Part shown: piece by piece, positions 10,692-23,105 of the stretch
How the letters are laid out: each line of letters starts with the position of its first letter
How positions within the stretch are numbered: position 1 is the first letter of the stretch
Source: Cepaea nemoralis
Lineage: Eukaryota; Mollusca; Gastropoda; Stylommatophora; Helicidae
Assembly (NCBI GenBank): GCA_014155875.1
Contig: JACEFZ010027939.1
Location: 1-64,000 of the forward strand
Length of the DNA stretch: 64,000 bases
Reading direction: 5' to 3'
Notes under the pieces: generated by a model
Told to the model about the DNA's origin: nothing
The model's database searches: none
Seen by the model: only the letters and a program-made list of their open reading frames with translations
Position numbers and translations under genes: made by a program

Positions 10692-12353
10692 TCTTATATT
10701 AGATAAGCAAACATCAAATTCTGTCAAAGGATATCGGGGTATGTCAGACAGAGTTCTATTAGTAAAATTAAACGGAAGACCTTTTAAAATAAATGTCATT
10801 CAAGTATATGCCCCAACAAGTGAATGCGGTGAAGAAAGTAAAGAGGAATTTTATAATGACATGGAGTCTGCTCTGAAGAACTGTAAAAATCAGAAATAAA
10901 TATCATAATGGGTGATTTCAACGCAAAAATAGGAAAACAAGGCGATGGATGAAGTGTAGGCAACCATGGTTTGGGAGAGAGACATGAAAGAGGATACAGA
11001 CGTGTAGAATGGGCAAAAGAACAAGAAATGGTTGTAGGAAACACCGGGTTTAAACAGCATCCTAGAAGATTATGGACATGGAGGAGTCCTGACAGCAGGA
11101 GTAAAAACCATATAGATTACATCTTGATTAGCAGAAGGTTTCGAAATGCATTAACAGTCGTAAAAACAGTTCCAAATGCAGACTGTTACAGTGATCACAG
11201 ATTAATTACAGGAACATTGAGGGTAAAGTTAAAGAAAGTCAAGTATACAGCAGGAAACCCTAAATATTACTTGTGCAAATTGAAAACTAACAAAGAAATA
11301 CAAGATAATTTTAACATAGAAGTAAAGAACAAATTTGATTTATTGTCTGATCTAGAGATCCTATTTCAAGATGTAGATGATCAATGAGAAATGCTGAAGA
11401 ATTCAATCAGTTGTGCAGCAGAAAAATATATTCCAAAATTAAAGAAAGTGGGCCGTAAGACATGGATGACTGAAGAAATTTTACAACTAATGGAAACAAG
11501 AAGACAGAACAAAAATAGTCCTGCCAAATATGAAGAAATTCACAGAAAAGTCAGAACCTTATGTAAGGAGGCAAAAGAAACATGGCTTGAGAAAAATTGC
11601 AGAGAAATTGAAAACCAACACAACAGTAACAATTCGAAACTAACACACAAAAGAATTCAGGAGCTTACTAATCAAAGAACACGTACATCAGCAGGCTGCC
11701 TAAAGACAAAACATGGAAAAGTTATATTAGAAAAAGATCAGACCTTACATGTATGGTCAGATTACGTGAAAAACCTTTATGACGATAACAGAGACGAACA
11801 GTATGATGTTCAAAATAATAATGAAGGACCAGCAATTTTGAAGATGGAGGTTCAGAATGCTCTTAACCATATGAAATCTGACAAGATCCCCGGTTCAGAC
11901 AGCGTCACAACAGAAATGCTTTAGAAGAATATGGAATAGATAAAGTTACCAGTCTGCTTAATACAATATATGATACTGGAAATATACCTCACGAATTGTG
12001 TAATTCTGTATTTATTGCAATCCGAAAGAAATCAGAAGCCTTGGAATGTGATCGAAATCGAACAATTAGTATAATGAGTCACATCACGAAGATTTTGCTA
12101 AGAATTATCATGCAAAGAGTTAGGAGGAAATACACCCTGAAATAGGAGAAGAACAATGTGGGTTTGTAGAAAGCAAGGGTATACAGTAAATGTTGTGTAT
12201 ATACTGAGAACCATAATCGAACGTTTATAGAAGTAAACAAAGATCTACACCTTTGCTTTATTGACTACACAAAGGCTTTCGATAAAGTGAGACATGTCGA
12301 CATGGTAAGGCATGGTAAGGCTTGAAGATCTACAAATTGATGGAAAAGACCTT
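10692..12353 (+). mobile_element. LINE-A copy, first half: endonuclease and N-terminal RT (disrupted)
   Basis: This is a 5'-truncated RTE-like non-LTR retrotransposon. Frames interrupted by stops read DRVLLVKLNGRPFKINVIQV-YAPTSECGEE, then IIMGDFNAKIG, then KNHIDYILI and YSDHRLITG (endonuclease motifs). They continue into the linker and the start of the reverse transcriptase (FIDYTKAFDKVRHVDM). A 9-bp duplication TTCGATTCT at 10683-10691 and 14809-14817 marks the whole insertion, which was then split at 12353 by another LINE. The coding sequence is dead, with several stops and frameshifts. It lies in intron 5. Confidence 0.9.
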
Positions 12354-13550
12354 CATCATCATTGGCACCTTGCCGTCTTGACTGTTTTTGCTTTAAAAAG
12401 GCATAATAACTTTTACCTATGGCGGTAGCGCATGTGACTGATAAGGCCAATTTGCGCTGTAAATGTCCGTTCACAGTGGGAGCATGTGAACACGTGGTCA
12501 TTTCCACCATCATGCACCATCTTACGTCTCAAACGCTCGGTGTGTGACTTATCTGCAATAATTTTCTCCTTTGTCTTTATTCCATTTTAGATGTTTTCCC
12601 TCCATGCAACACGTTCAGCGGCGACTTGCTCCCAATGTGCATTATTAATGCCTGTATCAATCATGTCCCGCTTACACACATCTTTGTATCGTAGTAGAGG
12701 CCGACCCTGAGATCTCTTACCCATCTGTAATTCACCAAAAAAGATGTCCTTTGGTATTCTACCATCATCCATCCTCCTAAGATGTCCTATCCATCTAAGT
12801 CTACGAAGACTGAGCATGGAATAAACTGTCACACAACCTGATCTTTCCAATACTTTAGTATTTGTGATTTTGTCTTGCCTCTTAACACCAAGAATTCTTC
12901 GCAGACACCGCATATGTAAGCTGTTTAAATGTTTCTCTTGGTGTGAGTAAATTATCCTGGTTTTACTGCCATAAAGAAGAGTACTAAGGACACAGGCTTG
13001 ATAGACAAGGACTTTTGTTTTTGCAGTAAGCTTCCTGTTCTCCCAGACTCTTTTTGCTTAACCTGTTCATTGTTGTTGCTGCCTTACCAATCCGGATGTT
13101 GATTTCCTGATCTAGGGATAATTTGCTATTTACCACTGATCCTAGATATGTAAAATGGTCTACCATCTCTAGTTCGGCGTCGTCAATAACGATTGATGGT
13201 ACCCCATGTGCACCTTGTGACATAATCTGTGTCTTCTTTTTGCTAATTGTTAAACCAAATTCAGAACAAGCATTGGAGAATGCAGATAGTAGACATTGCA
13301 ATTCTTCCTCAGAGTGGGTCGTAACTGCAGCATCATCTGCAAAAAGCAACTCTCTGATCAGTACCCTCCTAATTTTGGTCTTGGCCTTCAATCTTTGAGC
13401 ATTGTAAAGGCCGCCATCTGAGCGTGAGTGAATGTATATACCACCATCCTGATCACGAAAGGCATATTTCAGTAGAAGTGAAAAGTATATTCCAAAGAGG
13501 GTGGGAGCTAGTACACAACCTTGCTTAACTCCACTCTTGATAAAGACCCT
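12354..13550 (-). mobile_element. LINE-B insertion nested in LINE-A, 13-bp target duplication
   Basis: Target duplication TGGAAAAGACCTT is perfect at 12341-12353 and 13551-13563. The insert is a 5'-truncated LINE on the minus strand. The RT palm has FADDAAVTTHSEEEL, then YLGSVVNSKLSLDQEI. The C-terminal part has MRCLRRILG...RLRWIGHLRRMDD and ends with a C2H2 finger-like region. The 3' end at 12354 is a short ATG repeat. A second copy is at 34758-35385. It is younger than the LINE-A copy it interrupts. Confidence 0.92.
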
Positions 13551-14808
13551 TGGAAAAGACCTTAGACTTGTAAAAAACATATACTGGAAACAACAAACTG
13601 CCATAAGAGTTGATAATGAAGTAGGCCAATATCAGCCTATTAAGAGAGGTGTGAGACAGGGATGTGTAATGTCTCCAGATCTGTTTTCCCTGTAGAGTGA
13701 AAGTATTTTCAGAAATATTGAAGATATGGAAGGAATCAACATTGGGGGACGATGCATCAATAACATTAGATATGCAGATGATACAGTCTTGATTGCAGAC
13801 AATGAACAGGACCTGCAACATTTAGTAGATGCGGTTGTTACACACAGTGAACAACTAGGATTAGAATTAAATTGTAAAAAGACACAGATTATGGTCGTCA
13901 CTGGGAAGAACGAAATACCACAATGTAATATACAAGTGCCGGCTTCGTGGCTTAGAGGTTATGACTTTTCTCCGTAATCTCGTATACTCTCGTAGGTAAC
14001 GTGATGACGGTGAGAAACAGCAGTGGTTCGAATCGCACCGGTAACTTACGGGGTATGTAAGCCGGCCGCTCAGAAAGCAATGGCAAACTACTGAGCGTAA
14101 TCTTGCCAAGAAATCAACATACAGCAAAAGATGCTGGTGTTGACAGCGATGTCCAGTAAAGGATATGCCAAAAAAATATATATATATCTATACAAGTAAA
14201 TTGGAATATTCTTCAACAAGTGAATAGGTACAATTATCTCGGAACAGTAATAACATCTGATGGCAGATGCCTTGAAGAGATTAGATCAAGAATCGCCATG
14301 GCAAAAGTAGCCTTTAGCCAGATGAAAAACATACTGACCAATAAAAAGATGTCAACTGAAAAGAGAAAAAGAGGTGCTGCATAGAACCTGTACTTTTATA
14401 TGGATGTGAAGCGTGGACAATGAGCAGTCAAGCTGAAAAAAATATGATGGCTGTAGAAATGTTGTTTCTGAGGAAATTGCAAAGAATAGCATGGACAGCC
14501 AGAAAGACCAATGAACAAGTTCTTCAAGAAACAAATGAAGATCGTAAACTGATTAGAGACATTAGGCGTAGACAGTTATAATTTTTAGGGCATGTTATGA
14601 GAGAAAATGAATTGGAGAACTTGGTGACAACTGGTAATATCGAAGGGAACAGACCAAGGGGAAGACCTAGAAGCAAATACCTGGATAGTTTGGCCTAGTG
14701 GCATGGTCGAGACAGAAACACGAAGCTGACCCACGACTCTGGTGATCGAGTGAGATGGCAAAACATGACCGCCCATGCTTACCAGCATGGCACATGATGG
14801 ATGGATTC
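13551..14808 (+). mobile_element. LINE-A copy, second half: RT palm to 3' end
   Basis: It resumes exactly at the duplicated target and reads GVRQGCVMSPDLF, then INNIRYADDTVLIADNEQDL (catalytic YADD), then a thumb/C-terminal region with stops. A SINE-2 interrupts it at 13938-14188. The 3' end has the family signature GACCGCCCATGCTTACCAGC then ATGGCACATGATGGATGG. Confidence 0.9.
13938..14188 (+). mobile_element. SINE-2 inserted in LINE-A with 9-bp target duplication
   Basis: Target duplication TATACAAGT is at 13929-13937 and 14189-14197. The head has a B-box-like GTGGTTCGAATCGCACC; the body has CAATGGCAAACTACTGAGCG and GCTGGTGTTGACAGCGATGT, ending in an A/TA-rich tail. At least seven other copies or pieces of this family occur in the window. 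Confidence 0.88.
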
Positions 14809-14984
14809 TTCGATTCTCTTTCGATGCTTCTGTGTTTACATTCACCAAGGAATACATTGTTTCTAACATTAATACAGTTGTTTGTACTTATTGGTATACA
14901 CATGATACATTATATTGTAAATCATATACATTGACAATATCATTCTGGCCATCATACTGACGCCAGCAATGATACAAGAGAAAT

Positions 14985-16830
14985 GAAGTTATTTGTACTG
15001 ATTGCATATGATGCTTTAGTTATAGATGATAATATCACATTGATGACAAAATACTGGCTATCAAAGTGACGTCATGCTTTTTGCTGTCATACTGACGTCA
15101 CGATATTGGCTATCACACCGATGACATGCTTGTGCTGTTATATTGACATAAATTTTGTTTGCAATTTTGACACTAGCCATCATACTGATATCATGATGTT
15201 TGATATTATAGTGACGTCATGATACTGGGCATCATACTGATATCATGATGTTTGCTATTATGGTGATGTCATGATACTGGCCATCATACTGATATCATGA
15301 TGTTTGCTATTATAGGGACGTCATGATACTGGCCATCATACTGATATCATGATGTTTGATATTATAGTGACGTCATGATACTGGCCATCATACTGATATC
15401 ATGATGTTTGCTATTATGGTGATGTCATGATACTGGCCATCATACTGATATCATGATGTTTGCTATTATAGGGACGTCATGATACTGGCCATCATACTGA
15501 TATCATGATGTTTGTTATTATAGTGACGTCATGACACTAGCCATCATACTTATATCATGATGTTTGCTATTATAGTGACGTCGTGATACTGGCCATCATA
15601 CTGATATCATGATGTTTGCTATTATAGTGATGTCATGATACTGGCCATCATACTGATATCATGATGTTTGTTATTATGGTGACGTCATGATACTGGCCAT
15701 CATACTGATATCATGATGTCTGCTATAATAGTGACGTCATGACACTGGCCATCATACTTATATCATGATGTTTGCTATTATAGTGACGTCATGATACTGG
15801 CCATCATACTGATATCATGATGATTGCTATTATGGTGACGTCATTATACTGGCCATCATACTGATATCATGATGTTTGCTATTATAGTGACGTCATGATA
15901 CTGGCCATCATACTGATATCATGATGTTTGCTATTATAGTGACGTCATTATACTGGCCATCATACTGATATCATGATGTTTGCTATTATGGTGACGTCAT
16001 GATACTGGCCATCAAACTGATATCATGATGTTTGCTATTATGGTGATGTCATGACACTGGCCATCATACTGATATCATGATGTTTGCTATTATGGTGACG
16101 TCATTATACTGGCCATCATACTGATATCATGATGTTTGCTATTATAGTGACGTCATGACACTGGCCATCATACTGATATCATGATGTTTGCTATTATGGT
16201 GACGTCATTATACTGGCCATCATACTGATATCATGATGTTTGCTATTATGGTGACGTCATTATACTGGCCATCATACTGATATCATGATGTTTGCTATTA
16301 TGGTGACGTCATTATACTGGCCATCATACTGATATCATGATGTTTGCTATTATAGTGACGTCATGATACTGGCCATCATACTGATATCATGATGTTTGCT
16401 ATTATAGTGACGTCATGATACTGACCATCATACTGATATCATGATGTTTGCTATTATGGTGACGTCATTATACTGGCCATCAAACTGATATCATGATGTT
16501 TGCTATTATGGTGATGTCATGATACTGGCCATCAAACTGATATCATGATGTTTGCTATTATGGTGATGTTCTGGTACTGTCTATCATACTGACACCACTT
16601 TGCTTGCCAACACTCTGATGTCATAATACTGGCTATTATGATATCATCTGGTTTGATATCACACTGACGTAATGAAATTGGCTATCATACTCTCTTCATG
16701 ATGTTTGTTATCATACTGATGTCATGATACATAGTTATCATATTGACATAATTTAGTTTGCTATCATACTGATATCATTTGGTTTGCTATGATACATGTG
16801 TAACGATATTGGCTGTCATAGTGACGTCAT
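14985..16830. repeat. 52-bp minisatellite with a CRE palindrome in most units
   Basis: The core (about 15170-16600) has roughly 27 units of 52 bp: ATACTGGCCATCATACTGAT then ATCATGATGTTTGCTATTAT then AGTGACGTCATG. By my reading 18 units have the perfect 8-bp palindrome TGACGTCA and the others TGATGTCA, GGACGTCA or a single variant. Diverged copies continue on both sides to about 17130, some still with TGACGTCA. It lies in intron 5 of the membrane-protein gene. Confidence 0.95.
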
Positions 16831-17269
16831 AATTTAGCTTTCATACTGACGTCATGATTTTGTTAAGAATAAGTCACCATTTTGTCGTCATATCGACGTC
16901 ATGATTGTTCCTACATACAAACGTCATGATTTTGTTAGCTTACTGACCTTATATTTGTGTCTACATCCTACGTCATGATTGTGCCTACATACGCACGTCA
17001 TGATTTTATCATACTGACGTCATAATTTTGTTATCATACTGACGTCATAATTTTTTTTAAATCACTTTTACGTCTTGGATTGTTTATCATATTAATGACG
17101 TGACAGTGGTTATCATACTGACTTGATGATACGGTTTCATTTGACCTTAGTTGAAAAGACAATTTTCCTGGACCCTCAACCAGACCTCAGTGAAACAGGA
17201 CTATGTTGGCCTTGTCAGTCAGTTTGTTTTATTGTGACTTCCTAGGCCAGCATCACCCCATATTTTTGC

Positions 17270-17570
17270 CTGTGTGTGTGAGTGTGTACGTGTGTGTGTG
17301 TGTGTGTGTATGTGTGTGTGTCTGTGTTTGTGTGTGTCTGTATTTGTGGTTTTTATTTGTTTGTGTGTATTTGTATGTGTGCGTTTCTGTGTAGGTGTTT
17401 GTGTATGCGTGATATTGTGTGTTTGTATTTTTGTGTGTTGTTTGTGTGTTGTTTGTATTTGTGTGTATGAACGTTTATGTGTATGCGTGTCATAGCGTGC
17501 GTGTTTGTGTGTATGTTTGTGTGTGTATGTTGGTGCACGCGCATGACAGTGCGTGTATGTGTATATCTGT
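17270..17570. repeat. GT-rich microsatellite region
   Basis: Imperfect TG/TGTT repeats give spurious open frames rich in Cys-Val on one strand and His-Thr on the other. No gene was seen. Confidence 0.9.
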
Positions 17571-17689
17571 TTAACACCGTTATCCACAATGATTGTCAGC
17601 AACAAGATCATCACTTTCAGCACCAACACACACTGTAACAACAACAACAAAAGTATCACCTGTTATGGCATTCGAGTTGACTTTCTGGC

Positions 17690-18700
17690 ATTCTTTTGGA
17701 TTTTCATCATCAATTTTGGTGTATGTGAAAGAAGCGCCGTCTGTCATGCCTGTATAGTGGAAATAACAATCATGAATGGACAAACAATATTTTGTATCAC
17801 TTTGTGTATGTGAAAGAAGCGCCGTCTATCATTCTGTATAGTGGAAATAACAATCACTAATGAAAAACGCCATGTGTGTATCACTTAATGTATGTGAAAG
17901 AATCCTGTCTATCATGCCCGTATAGTGGAAATTAGCATTAATGAAAAAACAATATTTGTATTACTTAACATATATAACAGAATCTTGTCTGTCATGCAAA
18001 TATAGCGGAAATAATCATTAATGAAAAAAAAACACCAATATTTGCATCACTTAATGTACATGAAAGAAGTAAGAAGCCATGCATATATAGCGGAAATTGC
18101 AATCGTGAATGGGCAAGCAATTTGTGTCACGTAGAAGCGCCGTATCGTTCCTATATATAGGAAATAACATTCATGAATAGACACGAAATACTGTATTTGT
18201 TTCACTTAGTGCAGTGGTTCTCAGCCTTCTTTGACCCATGCAACCCTTCACCATATGTTCAGAACGTAACTCCCCCTATAAATCCCCCCCCCCCCCTGGG
18301 CCATTACACCGTATACGTAAAAATGGAAGCTAAATGTAATAACACATACTAGAATAAGTCTAGACGTCTATATAAAAAGTGATTTGCGGGTCTACTTACG
18401 TTATAAAACGAATTTCAGAAGGGCGAGAAGCACAGAACCATTAAGTACAGAGGGAAAAACAATATCAAGTAATCGGTTCTTGTATTAACGCGATCTTGAA
18501 ATAATCTTAACATCCCCCCGCCCCTTGAAACTCAAAACTCCCCCCCCCCCCCCCCCCCCCCCCCAGGGCGGGGGGGGGGAACAGGGGAAGAATTCCCCAC
18601 CGGTTGAGAACCACTGACTGATATGTAAAAGAAGCACTGTCTGCGATGTATGTTTAACGGAAATTACATTTATGAATGGACAATCAATGACTGTATCACT
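17690..18700. repeat. Tandem repeat of about 85-100 bp, interrupted by a hAT MITE
   Basis: Units contain TATGTGAAAGAAGCGCCGTC, TATAGTGGAAATAACAATCA and TGAATGGACAAACAATA. About five diverged units lie in 17700-18211 and part of one continues at 18617-18700 after the MITE. Confidence 0.75.
18212..18616. mobile_element. hAT-type MITE (family with C/G-tract hairpin), copy 1
   Basis: The termini are CAGTGGTTCTCAGCC and GGTTGAGAACCACTG. A long C run faces a G run (about 18539-18582), forming a potential hairpin next to the right end. The internal sequence AAGTCTAGACGTCTA and CAATATCAAGTAATCGGTTC is shared with 52531-53002 and 63693-64000. The flanking 8-mers are not identical, so the target duplication has decayed. 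Confidence 0.8.
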
Positions 18701-18889
18701 TAAAAACAAATAGTAGTGAATGTTTGTAAAATGTGACAACGTGTATTAGGATATATCCTATAATGAAATACATAAGTAGGAAATAGCAGGATGACGACTT
18801 CTCGCAAACGTAAGCGGTTCATGCATCTAATTTGTTACTTGATATATTTTGGTAGATTATAAACGAAAATAGATAGGACTGTCTTTGAA

Positions 18890-20035
18890 TATTAATAAAA
18901 CTGAAACAATCGTTATATCAATTATTGGTTTTCCACCTCCAGCTTCTCCTATTCTTGCCTCTCTAATTCTCGCTTCTCCAACTCTAGCTTCTCCCATTCT
19001 TGCTCCCTGTAACATGCATGGGTGTACACAAAAACTGAGGTCACTGTACAGGCTAAGAAGTTCCTAATAATAGCAGGGGTAACTGGGTCAGAGAAGAATG
19101 AGCAGGGGATGTTAGGTCAGAAGGTGGAGATAGGAATTTCAATACAAAGATGGGCCCGAAAAACAATGAATTATATATCACGGAGATGTCAGGCGAAGGC
19201 ACGAAGGCGAATAGGAATCCGTGAGAGTAGAGCGGATGTGAGGTCAGAGAAGTCGATTAAGAAACTCTAGAACAATGGGTAAGACCCAATACAGGGATGG
19301 TTCGAACACGCATGGGCCAAGAGGAGGTCACTCATGAGATGCTAATTCATGATAGTAGAATAATGAGACAAAGGGAAACCTTAAAAAAGTAAAGGTGGTG
19401 GAATGTAGATTGAGGTTGAAATGGGTTAAATGGTGTGTTTCGTGGGAGGTCCGCAAATAGTGAATAAATACACAAGGCTGGGAAAGTGATGGGGATTCGG
19501 ACTCAGAGTTGAGTTGTGGCGGAGTTAGGAGAGAACTGTACCTGGGGGATTTGATACAGTGAGTCTTGGGCTGAGGTGTGGGAGACACCAGCCAAGCTAG
19601 TGAAGACAGTGAGGTTTGAGCAGACAATGGAGGACTGAGGTCTGGCCCAGTAGAGTAGAGGCAGTGGAAGTCTAAGGCTAAGTATAGAGATTTGGCCAGG
19701 CTGTCAGCAGCAATGGTGTCTGGGGCTACGTTAAGGAAAACTAGCCTCAGGGTTCATTCATGGAGTTTGGACACAGGAAAGACTTAGCGGCAATTAAGCG
19801 TGTACATGTATCTATACTGAGACTGTGCCTGGAAATTCTGTCATGTTTGTTTCATCATATACCTGTGTAATTAATAAAAGTGATGTGCGCGAAACAGTGT
19901 GGTTTTCAGTTGCTATAGCTGTGCAGCAGTAAACCTGCAGAGTATTCATACAGACATACCACTAGACACAACAATAGCCACTTCTATCTGTCACTCTGTG
20001 ATAACGCTTTGTGACACTCCCCCTTCCCCATTTTA
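18890..20035. other. Unrecognised non-coding stretch
   Basis: I see no supported gene. There is a short run of the CTTCTCCAACTCTAG-type repeat at 18930-19012. A TTAATAAAAGTG segment near 19870 could be an old polyadenylation or terminal-repeat feature of an unrecognised element. Confidence 0.3.
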
Positions 20036-20520
20036 AACTTCTCAATTTCTTGCTTCTCCTATTCTCGCTCCTCCAACTCTAGCTTCTCTAATTCTACCTT
20101 CTCCAACTCTAGCTTCTCCAATTCTAGCTTCATAAACTCTAACTTCTCTAACTCTAGCTTCTCCAATAATTGCTCCTCCAACTCTATTTTCTCCAACTCT
20201 AGCTTCTCTAATTCTCGCTTCCCCAATTCTTGCTTCTCCAATGTTGTTCCTCCAACTCTGCCTTCTCCAACTCTAGCTTCTCCAACTCTATTTTCTCCAA
20301 TTCTTATTTCTCCCAATTTTTACTCCCCCATCTTAAACTTCTAGAAACTCAAGCTCATCCAATTTTTGCTTCTCCACCTCTACCTTCTCCAACTCTAGCT
20401 TCTCCAATTCTTGCTTCTCCAACTCTACCTTCTCCAGCTCTAACTCCCCCAAAGTTAGCTCAACCACCTCTAGCTTCTCTAGTGATTCCTTCTCTAGCTC
20501 CTATTTTACCAATTCTTTAA
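20036..20520. repeat. 15-bp minisatellite CTCTAGCTTCTCCAA
   Basis: About 30 imperfect 15-bp units. On the minus strand this gives a spurious coiled-coil-like LEKLELEKLELE frame. A smaller patch of the same motif lies at 18930-19012. Confidence 0.9.
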
Positions 20521-20626
20521 TCTTCAGCTATTTGTTTCTTGCTGCCTTTAGCTGTCTGCTTTCAGTAACAGTTTCCATTTATTTTTACCCGTAGTAGTTA
20601 TGATTTTCAGTTTAACAATAAAGTCG

Positions 20627-20870
20627 GAGTCTCTGTGGCGAAGTGGTCAAGCCGTTTGACTTGGGCTCCGAAGGTTGTGGGCTCGATTCCGGACCGCGTC
20701 CTTCGGCTCACGAGTTAAATTTTTCGGAGACTCCTGTGGGTCGTCGCTAGAGCTACGGAGTTTGTGCTTTGTGCGATGCCTTCCGCGCTGCGGAAAGAAA
20801 CTGAGCCATAAGGGATAAAACTCGGTGCAATGAAGTCGACCCTGTCGACTTTTGTTTTCTTTTTTAGTTT
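20627..20870 (+). mobile_element. SINE-1 copy
   Basis: The head GTGGCGAAGTGGTCAAGCCG and GGGCTCGATTCCGG correspond to tRNA A and B boxes. The body GAGCTACGGAGTTTGTGCTT and GAGCCATAAGGGATAAAACT matches 5800-6045 in opposite orientation. It ends in a T-rich tail. Confidence 0.82.
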
Positions 20871-21035
20871 AACAATAATCTAAACATTTACAAGAGTCAT
20901 GTAAATATTTTATGCACAACACACATTAGAAACATTTTCTGTGTTTTTAAATATACACGATACCAGACGCCGTTGTAAATATAATGCGGTTAGCACTTGG
21001 ATTATTAACTTTCCTTATGAGCTAAAACGTCCTAC

Positions 21036-21245
21036 CCTGAAAGCATCTGCTCCTGGTGTAAGTGACCCCTGACGCGTGAATCACGCCCATTAAACACGTC
21101 TTGTTGGAAGGCCAAGTCAGGAAGCAGCCCTGTGTATTGGTACAGTCATTCATACACTCCTGGGCGTTGGTGTCAGGTTTGGGCACGGTGTAAAACAAGG
21201 CCTGGTAAGTGCTAAATAGGCTGCCGGTACTGCTGCAAGAGGTGG
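21036..21245 (-). CDS. Exon 5: PAN/Apple-like domain
   Basis: The frame holds six cysteines, in TSC, QECM, NDC, GCF, KTC and SRCF, with ECMNDC...GCFLTW...TCLMG. This spacing is typical of small PAN/Apple-type modules, which bind proteins or carbohydrates at the cell surface. The acceptor is GTGTTACAG, which gives two nucleotides (CC) to complete the codon left by exon 4. The donor is CAGG before GTAGGA (phase 1). A TTGCAG 20 bases upstream is an alternative acceptor but would change the phase. Entry and exit phase 1 again make a shuffle-type module. An N-glycosylation sequon (NKT) is present. Confidence 0.8.
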
Positions 21246-21249
21246 CTGT

Positions 21250-22120
21250 AACACAAAGCATTGGTCTGCAAGTTAGTGTTTTAAACATGATTGTAACAGA
21301 AAGGGCGTGGGGCACTAACGAAGTTGACAGCTATAGTCTGTTTACTTTTTTCTGTCCCAATAGAAAATTCCATATCTCAGTAACCAACTGAGGGGAAATG
21401 ATGAGATTTAGCATACAACCTTATCATTATGTCCACCCAACAAAACATTTTTTTATTCTGGAGATTGTATAGCAGATTTCAAAGTTTGTTTATATGCGGT
21501 ATATAATTTACGGGCCAGAGATGAAGTGCACATTATTAAATGTATTACATCTTCACGCGGAAACATTAGCGTTGAATATTTAATTTTCTCGTGGGACATG
21601 GGATTGGTCTTATGACAAGAGCCTCGCGCAGTGGAACGGGGCATTACTGTAAAAACAGGTTTGTTATCGAGAAATCACTAGTTTTTCACCAAAACATCAA
21701 AGAAATGTCGCCGCTTTCCATGATTTAAGTTGCTTTTGGACATATCAAAGACATTTTCCTTGGGTGGGGGTAAATATAAGACGGCAGGAAAAATTTTTAA
21801 AACGATGCAACAGACAATTTTCAAAATAATTGATCGTGAATGAAGGCATTCATTTCTGGACAGACTATAACTGCCGTGGTAATGTCATGAACACGGTCGG
21901 AGGCATGCCCGACATTTGGTCTCGTCATCTGCCAAAGTGAGGGAAAGATAGGCCACCTATCCCTCCCTGTTCTCTGGCTAGCAAAATATGATGGCGCTAT
22001 TACAAATATAAACCCACAGCAAGAAATTACTTCGGGAATTATTTTTTTTCTTTTTACATTAACAGAAAGATTAGAGGGATAAAACATGTAACATTATTAT
22101 CATCAACTTTTTAACAAAAC
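21250..22120. other. Intron 4 sequence without recognised features
   Basis: AT-rich sequence between the PAN exon and a SINE head. No exon, RNA gene or known element was recognised here. Confidence 0.3.
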
Positions 22121-22124
22121 GGCA

Positions 22125-22185
22125 CTCTTGCATGCGCCGGATTCTCCTTCGGAAGAAGCGGGTTCGAATCCTCGGTAAGGTGTGG
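22125..22185 (+). mobile_element. tRNA-like SINE head fragment
   Basis: GCATGCGCCGGATTCTCCTT then GAAGCGGGTTCGAATCCTCG resembles the anticodon/T-arm half of a tRNA, with a B-box match (GGTTCGAATCC). It is followed by a T-rich stretch. It is too short and unstructured at its 5' end to be a tRNA gene. Confidence 0.45.
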
Positions 22186-22539
22186 AGTTGTTTTTCTTTC
22201 TTTTTTCTGTCGGGGGCAAAAAGAAAACTCTAACCTGTACAGTTCGCGGCGACTGCACCAGCCAGGCGGCCTTAATTCCTCAGGCTCAAGACTCCCCATG
22301 CCATACACCGCAAGGTACTACTATATTGGCAGTAAATGACAGTTTTGACTCTTGCGTGCCCGACCCCTCCCCCAACACAAATCGGTGCTGTTTCTACCCT
22401 AACGCTATGGTAACGCCGTTATCACTGCCTGTCACTACAGCTGACACCACCGCCACCATCACCACCATAACTACTAGTGTCATTACTACAACCACAGCAG
22501 CTACTACTAACGCTTTTTTATGTTGCATATCCCTTACAG

Positions 22540-22780
22540 GACGTTGCAATCAACACCAGCATTTTTCAGCTGCTGTTGATGTACTAGGCAAGATTACGCT
22601 CAGTAGTTTGCCATTGCTTTCTGAGTGGCCGGCTCACATAGCCCGTAAGTTATCAACGCGGCGAGAACCTCTATCGATTCTCGCGCAAGTTACGTTCCTC
22701 ACGTGGATATACGGGATTACGGAGAAAGTCGCTAAACTCTACGCCAGGGAGACCAGCCTAGGTTTACTAACGCTACCACT
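22540..22780 (-). mobile_element. SINE-2 copy
   Basis: On the plus strand it begins ACAGGACGTTGCAATCAACA and contains GTAGTTTGCCATTGCTTTCT. This is the reverse complement of the 13938-14188 element. The head lies near 22700-22770. Confidence 0.8.
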
Positions 22781-22838
22781 ACTGTTACTCCTGTACTAAA
22801 TGCTGCTGCTGCTACAATAACAACAACAACAACTACTA

Positions 22839-22844
22839 CTATAG

Positions 22845-22933
<89 letters not shown>

Positions 22934-23105
22934 GAACTATTACTAATCCCATTGCAACTGTTGCTGCCACCACTACCACCACCATTACCACCACCACCAC
23001 TACCACTACCACTACAACTTCTGCTGCTGCTGCTGTTACCCTACTGCTATCACTACTACTATTGCTAATTACTACTATACCTACTACTACTACTACCATC
23101 ACCAC
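22839..23105. repeat. ACT and ACC trinucleotide tracts
   Basis: About 30 ACT units at 22839-22932 are followed by impure ACC/ACT/GCT repeats. Open frames here are artefacts. Confidence 0.9.

Noticed and set aside
20059..20316. Coiled-coil-like LEKLELE frame
   Set aside because: It is the translation of a 15-bp minisatellite; the same motif in degenerate form occurs at 18930-19012 out of frame.
20627..20700. A tRNA gene
   Set aside because: A and B boxes are present but the cloverleaf is not intact, and the sequence continues into a SINE body shared with other copies.
22182..22799. 205-residue plus-strand frame
   Set aside because: It spans a T-rich SINE tail, ACC/ACT repeats and an inverted SINE-2, so no part looks like protein under selection.
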